From Capsicum annuum (lineage: Eukaryota; Streptophyta; Magnoliopsida; Solanales; Solanaceae), in assembly GCF_002878395.1 (NCBI RefSeq), contig NC_061120.1:116362705-116426704 (forward strand): a stretch of DNA of 64,000 bases, in the 5' to 3' direction. The notes below the pieces were generated by a model. It was not told where the DNA came from. It saw only the letters and a list, made by a program, of their open reading frames with translations, and ran no database searches. The stretch's first letter is position 1, and the number at the start of each line of letters is the position of its first letter. This document shows positions 1-11,468 of the stretch, piece by piece. A program made the translations under genes and the position numbers.

Positions 1-755
1 TATTTTCCATTAGCAAATATCCAATCACAAATTTGTATTTGTTGAATGTATGGAAAATTCAAATATTGTTAAAGGAAGAAAAAAATGGTAGTGACTCAAT
101 TTTGAATGATATGGATACATTAATGCTACGTAAGTTTAAAAAATATTAGAGGTCATAAAATATGATATTGTCAATTGCATTGTCCTCGAACCTTAATACA
201 AAATGAAGTTTGTTAGATTTTGCTTCTCTAAAATATATCCCGTAACCGCCAATGCCAAGGTTGAAAAAGTTTTAGATCATTTAGAATTTTTATTCTAAGA
301 ATACTTGAAACCTTAATCTTCTATTTGTTTTTCAATGGAGCCCATATCTAGAAATAAAATAGGGGATATCCTTGAGGTGTTCCATGTGTATGAGAATCAG
401 TCAAAGTTTAATAAAAAAAGACATAATTGGATTAGTAGTTGGAGGAGCCTAACCTTGACTGTAAAGCAAATCCTAATATGGATGTACGTGCATACTTGAA
501 AGAAAATAGCGTAAGGAATCCCGAGCTCTCATTGATTGTATGAGATGTATTGAGCATACCTATTATGACTGTAGCCTTAGAATCTACCTTTAGCATTGCA
601 AATCGCATTATAAGAAAATTTCATAGTTTAATTTTACCAACAAATGCTAAAGCAATGTTGTTTCCTAGAGATTGGCTTCACAGACAAGAAGGTAAGTAAT
701 TAACCATATTCAAGACCTATAAAAACCTATCTAATAGACTTGTAAGTCACAGTTA
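1..755 (+). pseudogene. hAT (RICESLEEPER-like) transposase C-terminus, decayed
   Basis: Remnant of a cut-and-paste DNA transposase. Read across frames, the stretch recalls the end of plant RICESLEEPER-type transposases: a segment around KYPxTNLYLLNV, a region with NPNMDVRAYLKE, and near 550-680 the C-terminal hAT dimerisation domain with the phrase IPIMTVALESTFSI followed by RxIxxFHSLI and a W-containing tail. Several in-frame stops and at least two frameshifts are present (for example TAA at 295-297 and a lost base near 420), so no functional protein is possible. The copy at 48731-49633 is better preserved in frame. The assignment to hAT is firm; the exact family is inferred from memory. Confidence 0.82.
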
Positions 756-939
756 AAAGACTGGTAAATAAAGTGTTTTCTATATATTCAAGACTTGTAA
801 ATGATTCTTAACTATCTAATAGAGAATATGAAAAAGTTCCTAAAATAAAGAGCTATCTTGTGGTACAAGAAAACTTATTGAATTCTTTTTAATATTATAA
901 AGGTGTGGGAGGAATGCAATATGAACTTCTGTATCTTAC

Positions 940-1345
940 ATGATTATGGTACCTTATAAGGAAATAAAAGTCTAAGGAGTAGAGGAAACTCATCTCCAAT
1001 TGTTACGAGGTGTTAGTTGTGTTTTCAGCCCTGGATTCCTAACGGCCTTAGTTGGTGTAAGTGGTGCTGGAAAGACTAGTTTTATGGATGTCTTTGTTAA
1101 AGCGAAATCAGAACGCTCCAGTGAAGTAAGCATCAGAGTTTCTGGTTATCTAAAGAAGCAAACAACTTTTCCTTGCCTAAGTGGTTATTGTGAACAGAAC
1201 GACATACATTCTCCACATATTACTATTTATTAGTCATTTTTATACTCATTTTGGTTGTGTCACTCTCTAGATATAAAATAACAAACATGGAAGATGGACA
1301 CACTTGTCTTATCCTCTTACATTTTATTACAAACCTTTGTGGGTG
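940..1345 (+). pseudogene. Captured fragment of a PDR-type ABCG transporter gene (second nucleotide-binding domain)
   Basis: About 110 codons matching the second ATP-binding domain of plant pleiotropic drug resistance (full-size ABCG) transporters, plasma-membrane pumps for terpenoids, hormones and other compounds. Visible in order: the LQLLRGVS lead-in; the P-loop GVSGAGKT (Walker A, intact); the ISGYxKKQ-type stretch; the PDR signature [11 protein letters not shown] around the Q-loop; then an ESLLYS-like segment broken by a stop at the E position. The rest of the gene is absent: no Walker B, ABC signature or membrane helices. It lies inside the hAT element, 180 bases after the transposase frame, on the same strand. 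The equivalent at 49828-50200 has lost the P-loop glycine (G to V). A hAT-captured host gene fragment is the likely origin; a nearby intact copy was not seen. Confidence 0.85.
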
Positions 1346-2053
1346 ATGAAGAAATGAAACTTTATTGTCTGAAGTAGTACTTTAGGAAATGTTTTTATTG
1401 ATCCTCTATTTTTTCTTTTAATGTGTGTATTCTTTTAATATGAGTTATTTGTGGCACCATATTGAAATGGTAAATTGAGTTTTTTCTATATATTGAGGTT
1501 AGGATCGTGATTTCGAGTTCGTGGTTCTTATTTCATTTCTTATTAATTATTTTTAAGAGAGTTAACTGTTAAACCTTTTCTTGTAGTTTAACGATGGTGT
1601 TAAATGAAAATATAAACCAATTTTCATCTTGTTTATTTGTTATTTAGCCAAAATATGTGCAAGACTTACAGTGACTACACTGCACTGCAAGTTTGGTACT
1701 TGCACTGAGTAGTCACATTATAGTTGTTGTATGTATTTATTTTTTTCGAAAATCTAAATGCAATTTATATGTTTTTAGTGAAGTGTTAGTATTAAGTGGT
1801 ATTTCATTCACTTTTAAACTGAAGATTGCGTTCAGATGCAGCGTCACAGCAATGACATTGCATTTACATTTATCATGGAAAGTCTAAGTAAAAATAATGG
1901 TTTGGAACCATTTTTACCCAATCCATATTTGACCAAATCCATATTTACCCATATTTATATGGGCGGATTGTAATTCAAACAATTTTTGCTCGATCCATAT
2001 TTAAAACGTCCAAATCCAATCCAATCAGCCCATTTTCCACCCCTAGGCAGAAA

Positions 2054-3703
2054 TAACAAATACTAAAACAACTCCAACCATGGTGCTTAATAAGCAGAAA
2101 TATAAGAATAATTGGATCCTTGATCAAATAAACGAAGGGGTTACTAGTGGCACACTAGAATCATACCTGAAACAATAGTATTTGAAGTCTTATCCTTGGG
2201 ACTTCCAAGTACTACATAAAACTGACCATATATGCTACTTGGTTGGGCACCTGATAGACCTCCTCGAGTACCCTGGAAACCACCCGTGCAATTATAATAC
2301 CTCCTTTAGTTGAGTGATGAACTTCTCTAATAGGGGAAGTACTCTGAGCTGAAACAAGAATCACCCCAAAGCTAGGGCACTCTCAAGTATAATGACCAAA
2401 AGCTCCACAAAAATAATAGGCTCCCTGACTTGAACCCGAACGAACAAATCTAGTTGACGCAGAATAACCACCATGACTAGAATGACCAAAAGATGAACCT
2501 CTCAAAGATAGACCACCACCCTGACCAAGGCGGTCTCTGGCACTAAACTTACCTCCGTCAGTAATTTGAAGCACTAGCTAAATAGGTTGACTAGGATAAC
2601 TTTGAGTCTGATAGGATAGACGCGAAGAATACCCACCAAGAGAACTACTATCTTTGAATCATGAAGTACTATGCCTCCCACTGAAATTGACTTGATATCT
2701 ACGTTTTTATCATTTCCCCATAGGTCTTAGATACATCTCCTCTTTTACTCGAGCATTATCTACAACCTCAAAAAAATGCCTACCCTCAACAACCAAATTC
2801 TGAGTAGACATACAAATGGAAAGTCTTAACCCTCTAATAACTCAGTGAACCCTCTTATACTTAGTATCCAGAACAGAAGTTGCATGCCTAGACAACTCAT
2901 GATAACGAGCCTCATACTCTATAACAGTCATAGATCTTTGCTCCAATATATAGAATTGATCCTTTAAACTAACTCCAAGGTTCTGAGGTATGTACTTCTC
3001 CAAGAACATCTCAGAGAATTGAGTCCAAGATAAAAGAGAAGATCCAACTAGTCTAGAGTTAATATAAACTGCTACATCATTGTCGACCAACCACGTATTA
3101 CGAAAATATAGTGTAATCAATACCACAAGTCATGAATAGGCCAAAATTATAGAGCCTATCCTCACAAGAAATCAGGAACTCAAATGCATCCTTGTCAAAT
3201 ACACTAGAAAACCTAGGTAGAGCTAATCTCAAGAATCTACCCCATATCTTCTACTCCACAAAATACATAGAAAGTTCATCAACCACTGGTTGAGCAACTA
3301 TTGGTTGAGCAACAACTGGTGAAGGAGGAACTTCAACTCTTGAAGTTGCAACTACAGGTTGTGTCCCTGCCTAAGTACAACTCTGATTACTAGACTGTGA
3401 ACCATCAGACAAAATACCACCAACTCTTCCCCAAAGCTAAACCAACTCATCATTTACCACTATAAAACAAATAAATCCTGGTATAGCCTATGTTAATCCC
3501 TATCCCACCACTAGTTAGAATAGAAGAATATCTAGCTCAGGAGAATAAATAGGACATAGCGAAAGTGGCTTATCCTGGACCCTTGTTGGGGACATATCAC
3601 GCGGTCGTCCATGACCTCTAGGTTATCCATGAACAAGGGTATGATTCCTTGGCTCAGTGTCAGGACCTTCATCTCATATAATGGTAACACATGTCCTAGT
3701 CAT
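2054..3703 (-). pseudogene. Tekay-like Ty3/gypsy gag and start of protease, decayed (copy 1)
   Basis: Minus-strand retrotransposon gag, the nucleic-acid-coating structural protein. The likely start is the ATG at 3703, followed by an RGRG-type basic stretch. The retrotransposon gag core is plain at 2842-3126: WTQFSEMFLEKYIP, then EQRSMTVIEYEARYHELSRH. A glycine/serine-rich linker follows, then the CCHC zinc knuckle near 2365-2400 (CGAFGHYT, first cysteine changed, a stop before the last cysteine). Beyond the knuckle the frame heads into the protease and is cut at about 2054 by the hAT insertion. Multiple stops and indels are present. The 5' LTR with its primer site lies to the right, as expected for a minus-strand element. 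The same frame recurs at 50908-52575. Confidence 0.85.
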
Positions 3704-3895
3704 CTATAAAAGAGTGAAGTTAAAGGAATATCTTATAAGACAACTCAAAATCTTAGCATGATATGAGTGAAAGAAGTGATGAACTCCGAAGAATATCCCA
3801 TAGTCTCCCAAATATAGGAAATATATGTCATTATTCTTATCCTCAAAAATATAATAGACACTTTCTCTTGTAGCAACAATACAACTGAAACCTAA

Positions 3896-3908
3896 GCTTT
3901 CATTCTAA
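3896..3908 (-). other. Primer binding site (tRNA-Met type), decayed
   Basis: On the minus strand this reads TTAGAATGAAAGC, a mutated form of the TGGTATCAGAGC primer site complementary to initiator tRNA-Met. It is two bases from the LTR end at 3911. The second copy (52768-52780) is closer to the consensus. Confidence 0.6.
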
Positions 3909-3910
3909 TT

Positions 3911-6255
3911 TGTCATAAATCCCGCTAATAGTAAGTCAAACCATAACCTAGAGCTAACCCAATGGGTTAATTTGTTGGAAAATGTCCAACATAGACGAAT
4001 TTCAAGAACACCATGTATAAATAAGCCAATTACTGTAAATGGACAAAGACAATCAATACAAGATACCATACCATGACTTGGTGGAGCCAGTAAAAGAGAA
4101 TCTAATAGTATTATAACTAAAAGACTCAGAATAGTCCACAACATCTGTCTCAATAACAAAATAATGAATATAAAATATAGAGGGAAATGGGTGACGTAAA
4201 CTCCAAGATCTCACCCTATCTCAAAAAATATCAACACAATATGATCAACAATCAATATCGACATCTAGTACTCAGATCTACACCAAAAAAGGTACAGAAG
4301 TATAGTTGAGTACCTAAACAATGGGTACTTAGTAGGTACCATTGGCCGACTGATCTAAATATTGATATAAGTATGCTAAAATGCAAGATAATATAACTAA
4401 GTCAAGGTATAAAAATAAACCTGAATCATCTCTAATACCTTCGTGCAAAATAAGTAATAACTAGATTAATAATATGATACAAGACATTAACACAACCAAC
4501 CACAAACTACAAAATTGGCTCCCATACGCCAATTGGTGTGGAAAAATAAGTAAATCATCATGGACGCTGAAATTCCTAGAGAGTATACTCAATAGTAGAA
4601 TAAAATGTTTATCCAACATTATAACTAATCTTCATCATCATTTTAACATCATTACACTATTTAGTGACAATCGCTAATGGTACTGCAATTTAACAACCTT
4701 ATCATTGTTATTCACTAGTTACCATTTATTAGCTATCCGTCTAGTATTAACTAGTTTATTTAATAATTAGCCATCATATAATCTATAGTCATCATTTCTC
4801 CACTAACCATCATTTGAAAACTTGTCATTATAACACTAGAGTCCATTTTTTCCATTCCACATTATGACCACTTCCTTATTTTCAAACGTAGCCAAATTGC
4901 TACCTTCCATCTCACACCCTAGCATCATCAATCATAACAAGCATATATGAGAACAAATCAGGTGTTTCAACGCTACTGTTTCAATTTAGCCTAAATATTC
5001 CAACTAACCCATATCTTGCATTTCATTGATCCACTACTTAAAACCATAATATCATAAAATATTATGAAATAGCACTATCTAGCAATGAATAAACCTAGCC
5101 TACCTTGATGCTGAAGAAAGCTCAATGAGCTACTAACCATTTTTTTCTCTTTTGAGAAGCGTTCTAAAGATGCCAAGCAATCAAAAATGCATTCTAGTCA
5201 TCAATACGATAATATCGATGCCCTTATTGCACCATTGTGCTTTGGATCAAAAAATCATATAGAACACCCATATGGGTCCTACTTAAAAAATTGCATTTTC
5301 AAAACAAACCTAACATAATATCAAGCTCAAGGAATCATTACCCTAAAAAATAGGTGAAATCCAAGGTAAATTGGTGCAATAAACAGGCCCTAAAGGTTTT
5401 GGGGTTTTGAGTAATAATTCAAGAAATTTCACCAAGAAAATTCTCACCTCAAATTGAAAGATAATTATGTCAACAGATGTTAATCTAGCATCCTAATCAC
5501 CAATAACCTTCAATCCCTCTTAACCTCACTATTTAGGGTTTTTAGATCTCAAGGAAATGATGGAAAATTGAAAAAAATCTTGGAAAAGGGATCCTTTTAT
5601 ACGTAGTCTAGGTACTTAGAAGTCCTTATCGCAACCCGAGGTTTGCGATGGTGATACATCTCATCTGTCACATAAGTTGCGATCGTAATACTCCCTAGTG
5701 ATCATTGTATATCATCTGAAAAGTGAGTTGCAATCATGATCCAAAGTGTTGCTATCACGGTGCACCGAAAACCTGGTGCCCCAGATTTTCCAAGTCCAAT
5801 ATGGATTTCAACTGTATCGTTGAGATTCATTTGGAATCCCGTATACGCAAATAAACTATGTAACCATACAAAATTTGATGCTTTGAATGTTATGGCATAA
5901 TGAAATTTTCCATCTGAGGTCGTTTCAACCATATGTGTATCCCATACCCATATTTGATTCTCTTAACTTTTATACCAATAGGTTAAAATGCACTAGAGTG
6001 CCCTGGGACCCAAATGAAAGGTCTACCTTGACTAAAATTGATATCCCAAAGATTATGGTGTAGTCTAAACTTTCATAAGATATTATTTTACCTAAGTTTT
6101 TGCCCGATGGTCATTTAGAACTAGCGAAGACTTCAAAATGGGGAATTGGCTCTAAAATCCAAACAAACTGCTCAATAACCAAACTGTTAGCTATGGAAAA
6201 GCTCTAACAATAAAATTATACAAAAATATGGAAAAACACCTGAAGGGTCAATATA
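3911..6255 (-). mobile_element. 5' LTR of Tekay-like element (copy 1)
   Basis: LTR of the element whose gag lies to the left. The left boundary is TGTCATAAATCCC directly after the primer site. The right boundary, GGGTCAATATA, is a decayed GGGTCATTACA. Length is 2345 bases against 3043 in the second copy; the difference is a deletion at about 4945. A conserved box AGATCTACACCAAAAA sits at 4274-4289, about 360 bases from the LTR 3' end. The U3 carries a cluster of the word TTGCGATxGT at 5625-5760. The LTR abuts Tat-type LTR sequence at 6256, so this element inserted into that LTR. No coding potential. Confidence 0.8.
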
Positions 6256-6357
6256 GTCTGCTTCGTTAATCTATCAAGGTTCCCACAACCCTACTTATGG
6301 GGTTTAGCTACTCATGAATGTAAAAAGAAACATAGATTTCTTAGATGAAGACATAAA
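6256..6357 (-). mobile_element. Tat/Athila-like LTR, isolated slice
   Basis: About 100 bases matching 18450-18545 of the right-hand Tat LTR (shared text includes gggtttagctactcatg). It is stranded between the Tekay-like 5' LTR and the solo LTR, showing two independent insertions into one LTR. The same slice is at 55826-55927. Confidence 0.75.
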
Positions 6358-9110
6358 TGTCATGAACCAAAATTGAGGTTCATGATGGCACTTGTTGCTA
6401 CAAGCCTTGATAAGTAGGCCTATCACCCAAACCAATACGAAATGATAACTCAATACCAAAACCCATTGAAATACCCCTAGAACAAAGTCAAATCACTCAC
6501 ATATATAGTAAAAGAGAAATTACATAGTCAAAGATACAAATACAATTTTCTGAAACCTGGTGTCACTGTGTAAGAACCAACTAATACAACTCAAAGTCAA
6601 AATAAACCTAGGATATCCCCAAAGGATCAACTATATCTCTAAATAATAACAAGACATAGTCTAAATAAGAAATGGTAGAACTCCAGATTCATAGATTAAC
6701 TGCCACCTCGAGTAGACTCCAAATACCGCCTGGATCAACTATTTGTCTGGCACACTCATACCAAGATCTACACCAAAAAGGAACAATAGGGAAGAGTATG
6801 GTACATTTGTACTCTTTCGGTATCATATGGTGACTGAGTAAAGTAGAAAAAATATAGCATATAACACAAACTATGGGCATGTAAACTGCAATTAGTAAAT
6901 GTCCTAACTGGTAGTTGATACCTTTTCAACTAACAGTTCTACTACATATACATATAATAACAATTGGTAGGGAAAAGAAGAAAAAAGTATACACATACTC
7001 CAAATACAAGTACATGAGGATAGAAGACATGGATAGATAACAAGTAACCAATAGAAATACAATCACAGAAGAAGTACAACATATAGAATGAAGATTTAGA
7101 TGAAGTTGATGACGGTGTTGATAATGGATCTTGAGGTTGTTGAACGACCTCCTTATATGCCTACTAAGCTTAGCCACTAACGTCGGACCAATGAGAGGTT
7201 CAACCTGTACCTAACAAGATCAACTATGAATGTAGACCCATGAAAGGTTCATCAACCCATATACAATGATTATCCAATATAATTATCCATGACCACTCTC
7301 TTGCAAATCCCTCAGAGAGGGTCTATAATAATGTCACAACATGGTTTTTCCATGGTTCCCAGTATTTCCAGTATTCTAGAATTTCTAGTATTTCCATAGT
7401 ATTACCAATGATTCATGATCACATAAATGACATAAGGCACAAAACAAACACAACATGCAATAACAGTAGGTTTATAAAGTATAACATGTAATAAGAATAA
7501 TAATGCAATGCTGACCACCAACAAAAATAAGAATATCCAAAATCCAATCAATATACCAATGATGTCAGCTAAATATCTACTCAAATACACTAACCATCCA
7601 TTATCCAATATAATCCATAACTATCAAGTGAGACATGCAACAAAAAAGCCATTGATACCAATCAATTCCTAAAATCTAGGCCTTTTTCCTCCAAATAAAG
7701 TGTAACAAAACATATATGTATCTATACTAGGCCAACAATAACATATAAGATTCCACATGACCACACATAGCAATTAATGCCTCAAAACCATTATATTTAT
7801 CCACATAGGCCCCCACAAGAGTACATAAATCACCTAAACACATTTTTCAGGATACAACCCCATACCCATAGCATGCTTTTACATATTATTAACTCCCAAT
7901 CCAAGTTTGAAGAAACTTAAGCCATAACCTACCTCGAATGATGGAATCCAAATCCAAAAAGCTCCAATAATGAAGCCTTCCCCGCAGAGATGACCTTAAA
8001 ATAAACAATAACATAAAAATATAGAATCTAAATGTAAAAAGAAAGCCAACGATACCCATACTACCCACTTGCAAATCAGGGTCAAACAGACCCTCGAAAT
8101 TAATTTTTTGAAAAAAAAGTTATAACTAAAATTTTTATCCAAATACATCTTTCCTAATATTAAAGGAACTTAAAGGAGAAAACCTATGTGAAAATAAAAT
8201 AAATTGGGGATTGAGTCGAAGAAAGAATAATTTAGTCCTTCCCAACCAAATTCCATCTTTAAATTTGTACTTTAAGAAGATTTAAATGATGAAACCAATG
8301 AAAAGTAGTTGAAATTGGAGTTTGGAGCTTACTTAAGCTTTGAAATGGAAGAAAATGCTCAAGAACTTGGTCTCCAAGCGACAAGTCTCAAAAATGGGGA
8401 AGGAAAGCAATTGAAAAGAATTATTTATACCTAGGTTCCACTAAAGCAATCAAATAGCTACTTTAAGCTTTAAAGTACTGCATTAGCCATACCCCCTTAG
8501 CATGCTAGTCTGCTAAAGTGGAAAAGTGTCACTATAGTGCCCTCTGCTAAAGCAGAAGAGGGACACTAAAATGCCCTTGCCCAGTTGGTAGCAGACAACT
8601 AAAGCGACTAAGTTGCACTTTAGCACCTACCGCTAAAGCATCCAAAGTAGGGCTTTAGAGGCTGCACCAACTGAGTGGTGGACTAGTTGTGGAGACATAG
8701 AATTTAAAGTTACTACAGACCCCTCGATATTCATTCAAAATCCAAGAACACAACAAATTATGCTACCCTATCAAATTCGATGCTTCGAACTCAATGTCGA
8801 TATTTAATTTATAAAAAAATATTGCTTTTGTAGAGTTGATCCCTGAGACCTATTATCACAGCTTTCTAAAATGAGGATCAAAAGAAGGTATAAAAGTCTT
8901 ATAACCATACCAACTATGTTACCATTCTTAAATTGATGTTTCTAATCTACATAGATTATAATATGTTGACCAAAGTTAATTAATAAGCCTTTAAAAACAC
9001 AAAAAATTACAATCTCATATCAACCATATCAAAATGGATTGGGAACTGTGCCATTATCTCCACACCCCAAAAATATGACGATGCAACCACGAGGATGTGT
9101 AAAATGGTCA
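6358..9110 (-). mobile_element. Solo Tekay-like LTR (copy 1)
   Basis: An LTR without internal sequence on either side. It begins TGTCATGAACCAAAATTGAG, the Solanaceae TGTCACGACCC type, and ends near AAAATGGTCA. Length is about 2753 bases. It shares the AGATCTACACCAAAAA box (6764-6779) with the LTR at 3911 but is otherwise diverged. The U3 has a cluster of the word gctaaagc at 8430-8640. Tat LTR sequence flanks both sides. I could not identify a clean 5-base target duplication, so the right boundary is approximate. A solo LTR normally arises by recombination between the two LTRs of one element. Confidence 0.72.
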
Positions 9111-9725
9111 AATCATATAAAAATAAATATTTCACACATATAATGATGAACTTATAAATAATAAGATTGAATACTCAAAATCTCAAATTAATTGTAGACC
9201 TTAAAAACCAAGAACAATAATTCCAAGATCAATAATGTATTTCAGAAATAAAAATAATGTCCAAAGTGAAAAAAGTGAATAAATTAATAATAAAATACCA
9301 AAGAGGTATTTATCGATACAAAATAAAACCTATCCTAAATAGTGTAGGAATCCAAAGTTGGCATCAACTCACGATTCATGGATTGAGTCATGGATACAAC
9401 CTATGAATCGTGCATATGAGTCATATAAATCAAATCACTTTCCATCCTAGAAAACTTTATCTCATAAATGCAACACACGAGTTATGGGTTGCACCTACAT
9501 ACCGTAGGTTGACTCATAAGAATCAAATACGACCTCCCTTTTTAGAATGTCAATTCCTGAAAGCCACTCATGAATTGTAGGTACTACTCATGAGTCGTAG
9601 GATAACTTATGGGTAAGACCTTTAGCAACTCTACTCTTTATTTCTCAGTGTCTTATTCAAACCTTGTTTTCCAACAAAATCAACACAAAATCCCATCATA
9701 TCTAACAAGAATACGTATGTCCATT
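9111..9725 (-). mobile_element. 3' LTR of Tat/Athila-like element, main remaining part (copy 1)
   Basis: Matches 18545-19110 (right LTR of the same element). Shared landmarks are the run ending aatagtgtagg, the repeated gattcatgg/actcatgagtcgtagg words at 9370-9610, and cattaga-like text at the end. It runs directly into reverse-transcriptase sequence at about 9725. The RNase H, integrase and polypurine tract that should separate pol from the LTR have therefore been deleted. The boundary is uncertain by about 20 bases. Confidence 0.7.
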
Positions 9726-11468
9726 CATGAGAAATATCCCTTCTTTAACCATGACGTGACACTTCTCCAATTCAATACAAGGTTGCATTCTTCACATCTT
9801 TGTAGTGCATTGGACAAGTGATCCAAACAATCATCAAAAAACCCACAATAGGTAAATCATCCATGAATACCTTAATAGTGTCCTCAACTATATAAAAAAT
9901 GATGGACGTCATGCAATCCAAAAAGGTGGCGGGAGCATTACAAAGATCGAATGGCATCTTCTTAAATATAAACGTACTATATGGGAAGCGAAAGTATTTT
10001 TTTCTTAGTCCTCAAGATCAAAAGAAATCTCATAATACCAAAATAACTATCTAGAAAACAATACCATCCTGTACCTACAATACTGTCTAACATCTAATCC
10101 TTGAATGGCGTAGGAAAGTGATCTTCTGAGTGTAAGTATTCAGCTTTTGATAATCCATAAAAAGTCATCGTCCCATTATTAATCTTATGGGAGATAACTC
10201 ATTTTTCTCTTTGTGGACCACAATGATCCCACCCATCTTTTGTACACATTGAACCGAGATTACTTATTTGTTGTTGGCAATATGGTAAACTATAATTGCA
10301 TCTAACTACTTAATGATTTTATTCATGACCACCTCTTTCATTGGTGTATTCAATTGATATTGATGATTAATGCTAGGTACATACTCTAGTTCATGCTAAA
10401 TCTTATGAGTTTAAATTTAGGGTGGAATTTCAATGATGTCAACAATAGTCCAGCCAATTGACCTTGTTAAACCTCTATAATACTGATATCAGAGCTATAA
10501 TCTACTAGTCTAACAAATCTACTGCATTAATAACCAACAAGGTATTTTTGGCCCTTAAGAATACATAACATAAATAAGAGAGGGGTGGGGGGGCTTCAGT
10601 TCCAATACTGGTGGCTCCTTAATAGATGGCCTTGTCGGAGAAGTTTCGCTATTTTTCAAATTAATGTCCAACTTGTTTTATGCATAGGTGTATGAACCCC
10701 TACCATCAAGTGCATTCACCATCTCATCATACTCATCTATACCATCAATAATTGTATTCATGATCACTACTGCATATGCCTCAACATGAAGCCTTTGCTT
10801 AATGGGTACAACCAACATATTTTCATCTATGGTTTCTATCCTAGACACTACCATTATATCTTTTGGCTTCCTCATAGACTGAAACACATTGAATATGACC
10901 TCCTTATTATTAAGTCTGAATTTTATCTATCCTATCTCCAAATCAACGAATGTCCTACCTGTGGCTTGGAAGGGCCTTCCCAAGATGATAGTGACATCAA
11001 AATTAACCTTATAATTGAGAATAACAAAGTAAACTAGGAATTTGAAAGAATCAACATTCACAAAAACATCACATAATGTACCAACTAGCTTCTTCATAGT
11101 ATGATCTACCATCAAAAGTATCATAGAGGTCGGTTTTAGAAACCCCAAGTACTTATAGATGAGTACTTGAATCAATTTAATTCTAGCTCCTAAATAACAT
11201 AATGGTCATGCAAAATTGAAAGACCCAATAGAATATAGAATAGTGAAAGATCTAAAATCCTTTTTTCAACTAATGATTGTAAGGCAATGGCATTGAAGTG
11301 GTGCACATTATTAGCAGGTTCAAAATAAGCCATATTTTTCTTAGTCACCAAATCCTTCATGAACTTTGCTCAACTAGGAATCTTCACTAATGCTTCCACA
11401 AGAGGGTTATTCATAGACAATTCTTTAAACATCGACAAATATTTATGATATTTCCCTTCTTTACCTTT
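9726..11468 (-). pseudogene. Tat/Athila-like pol: protease and reverse transcriptase, truncated (copy 1)
   Basis: Minus-strand Ty3/gypsy polyprotein fragment. Right to left: protease around 11200-10930, with a strand ending ILGRPF and the catalytic DLGA motif changed to YLGA; a linker around 10887-10450; then reverse transcriptase from about 10400, with VQCVQKMGG, MDYQKLNT, the FPYSTFIF segment, MPFDLCNAPATF and the catalytic FMDD box near 9865. RT continues to a CH(V)MVKEGIFL-like phrase and then stops abruptly at LTR sequence. RNase H and integrase are missing. Many stops and shifts are present. At the right end it is cut at 11469 by a foreign LTR; copy 2 (59297-61111) continues uninterrupted into gag and still has DLGA. 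Confidence 0.85.

Larger units (their letters stand above)
1..2045 (+). mobile_element. hAT DNA transposon, right part (copy 1)
   Basis: Right portion of a hAT-superfamily transposon; the left part lies off the window but is visible in the second copy at 47301-50899. It contains the transposase C-terminus (to 755), a captured ABC-transporter piece (about 940-1345) and roughly 700 bases of AT-rich sequence with no coding signal. It ends in TTTCCACCCCTA, the partner of the TAGGGATGGCAA left end seen in copy 2. The following 8 bases, ggcagaaa, resemble the 8 bases left of copy 2's element (agcataaa, 6 of 8), as expected for a decayed hAT target duplication. Confidence 0.8.

Noticed and set aside
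940..1345. A functional ABC transporter gene
   Set aside because: Only about 110 codons of one nucleotide-binding domain; no Walker B, signature motif or membrane helices; a stop follows the PDR signature.
6358..9110. Target-site duplication for the solo LTR
   Set aside because: The flanks cataaa and aatca/tataa do not match cleanly; I left the right boundary approximate instead of choosing a favourable shift.
9609..9821. Plus-strand open frame of 70 codons
   Set aside because: It crosses the LTR-to-RT joint and is antisense to the RT; no motif.
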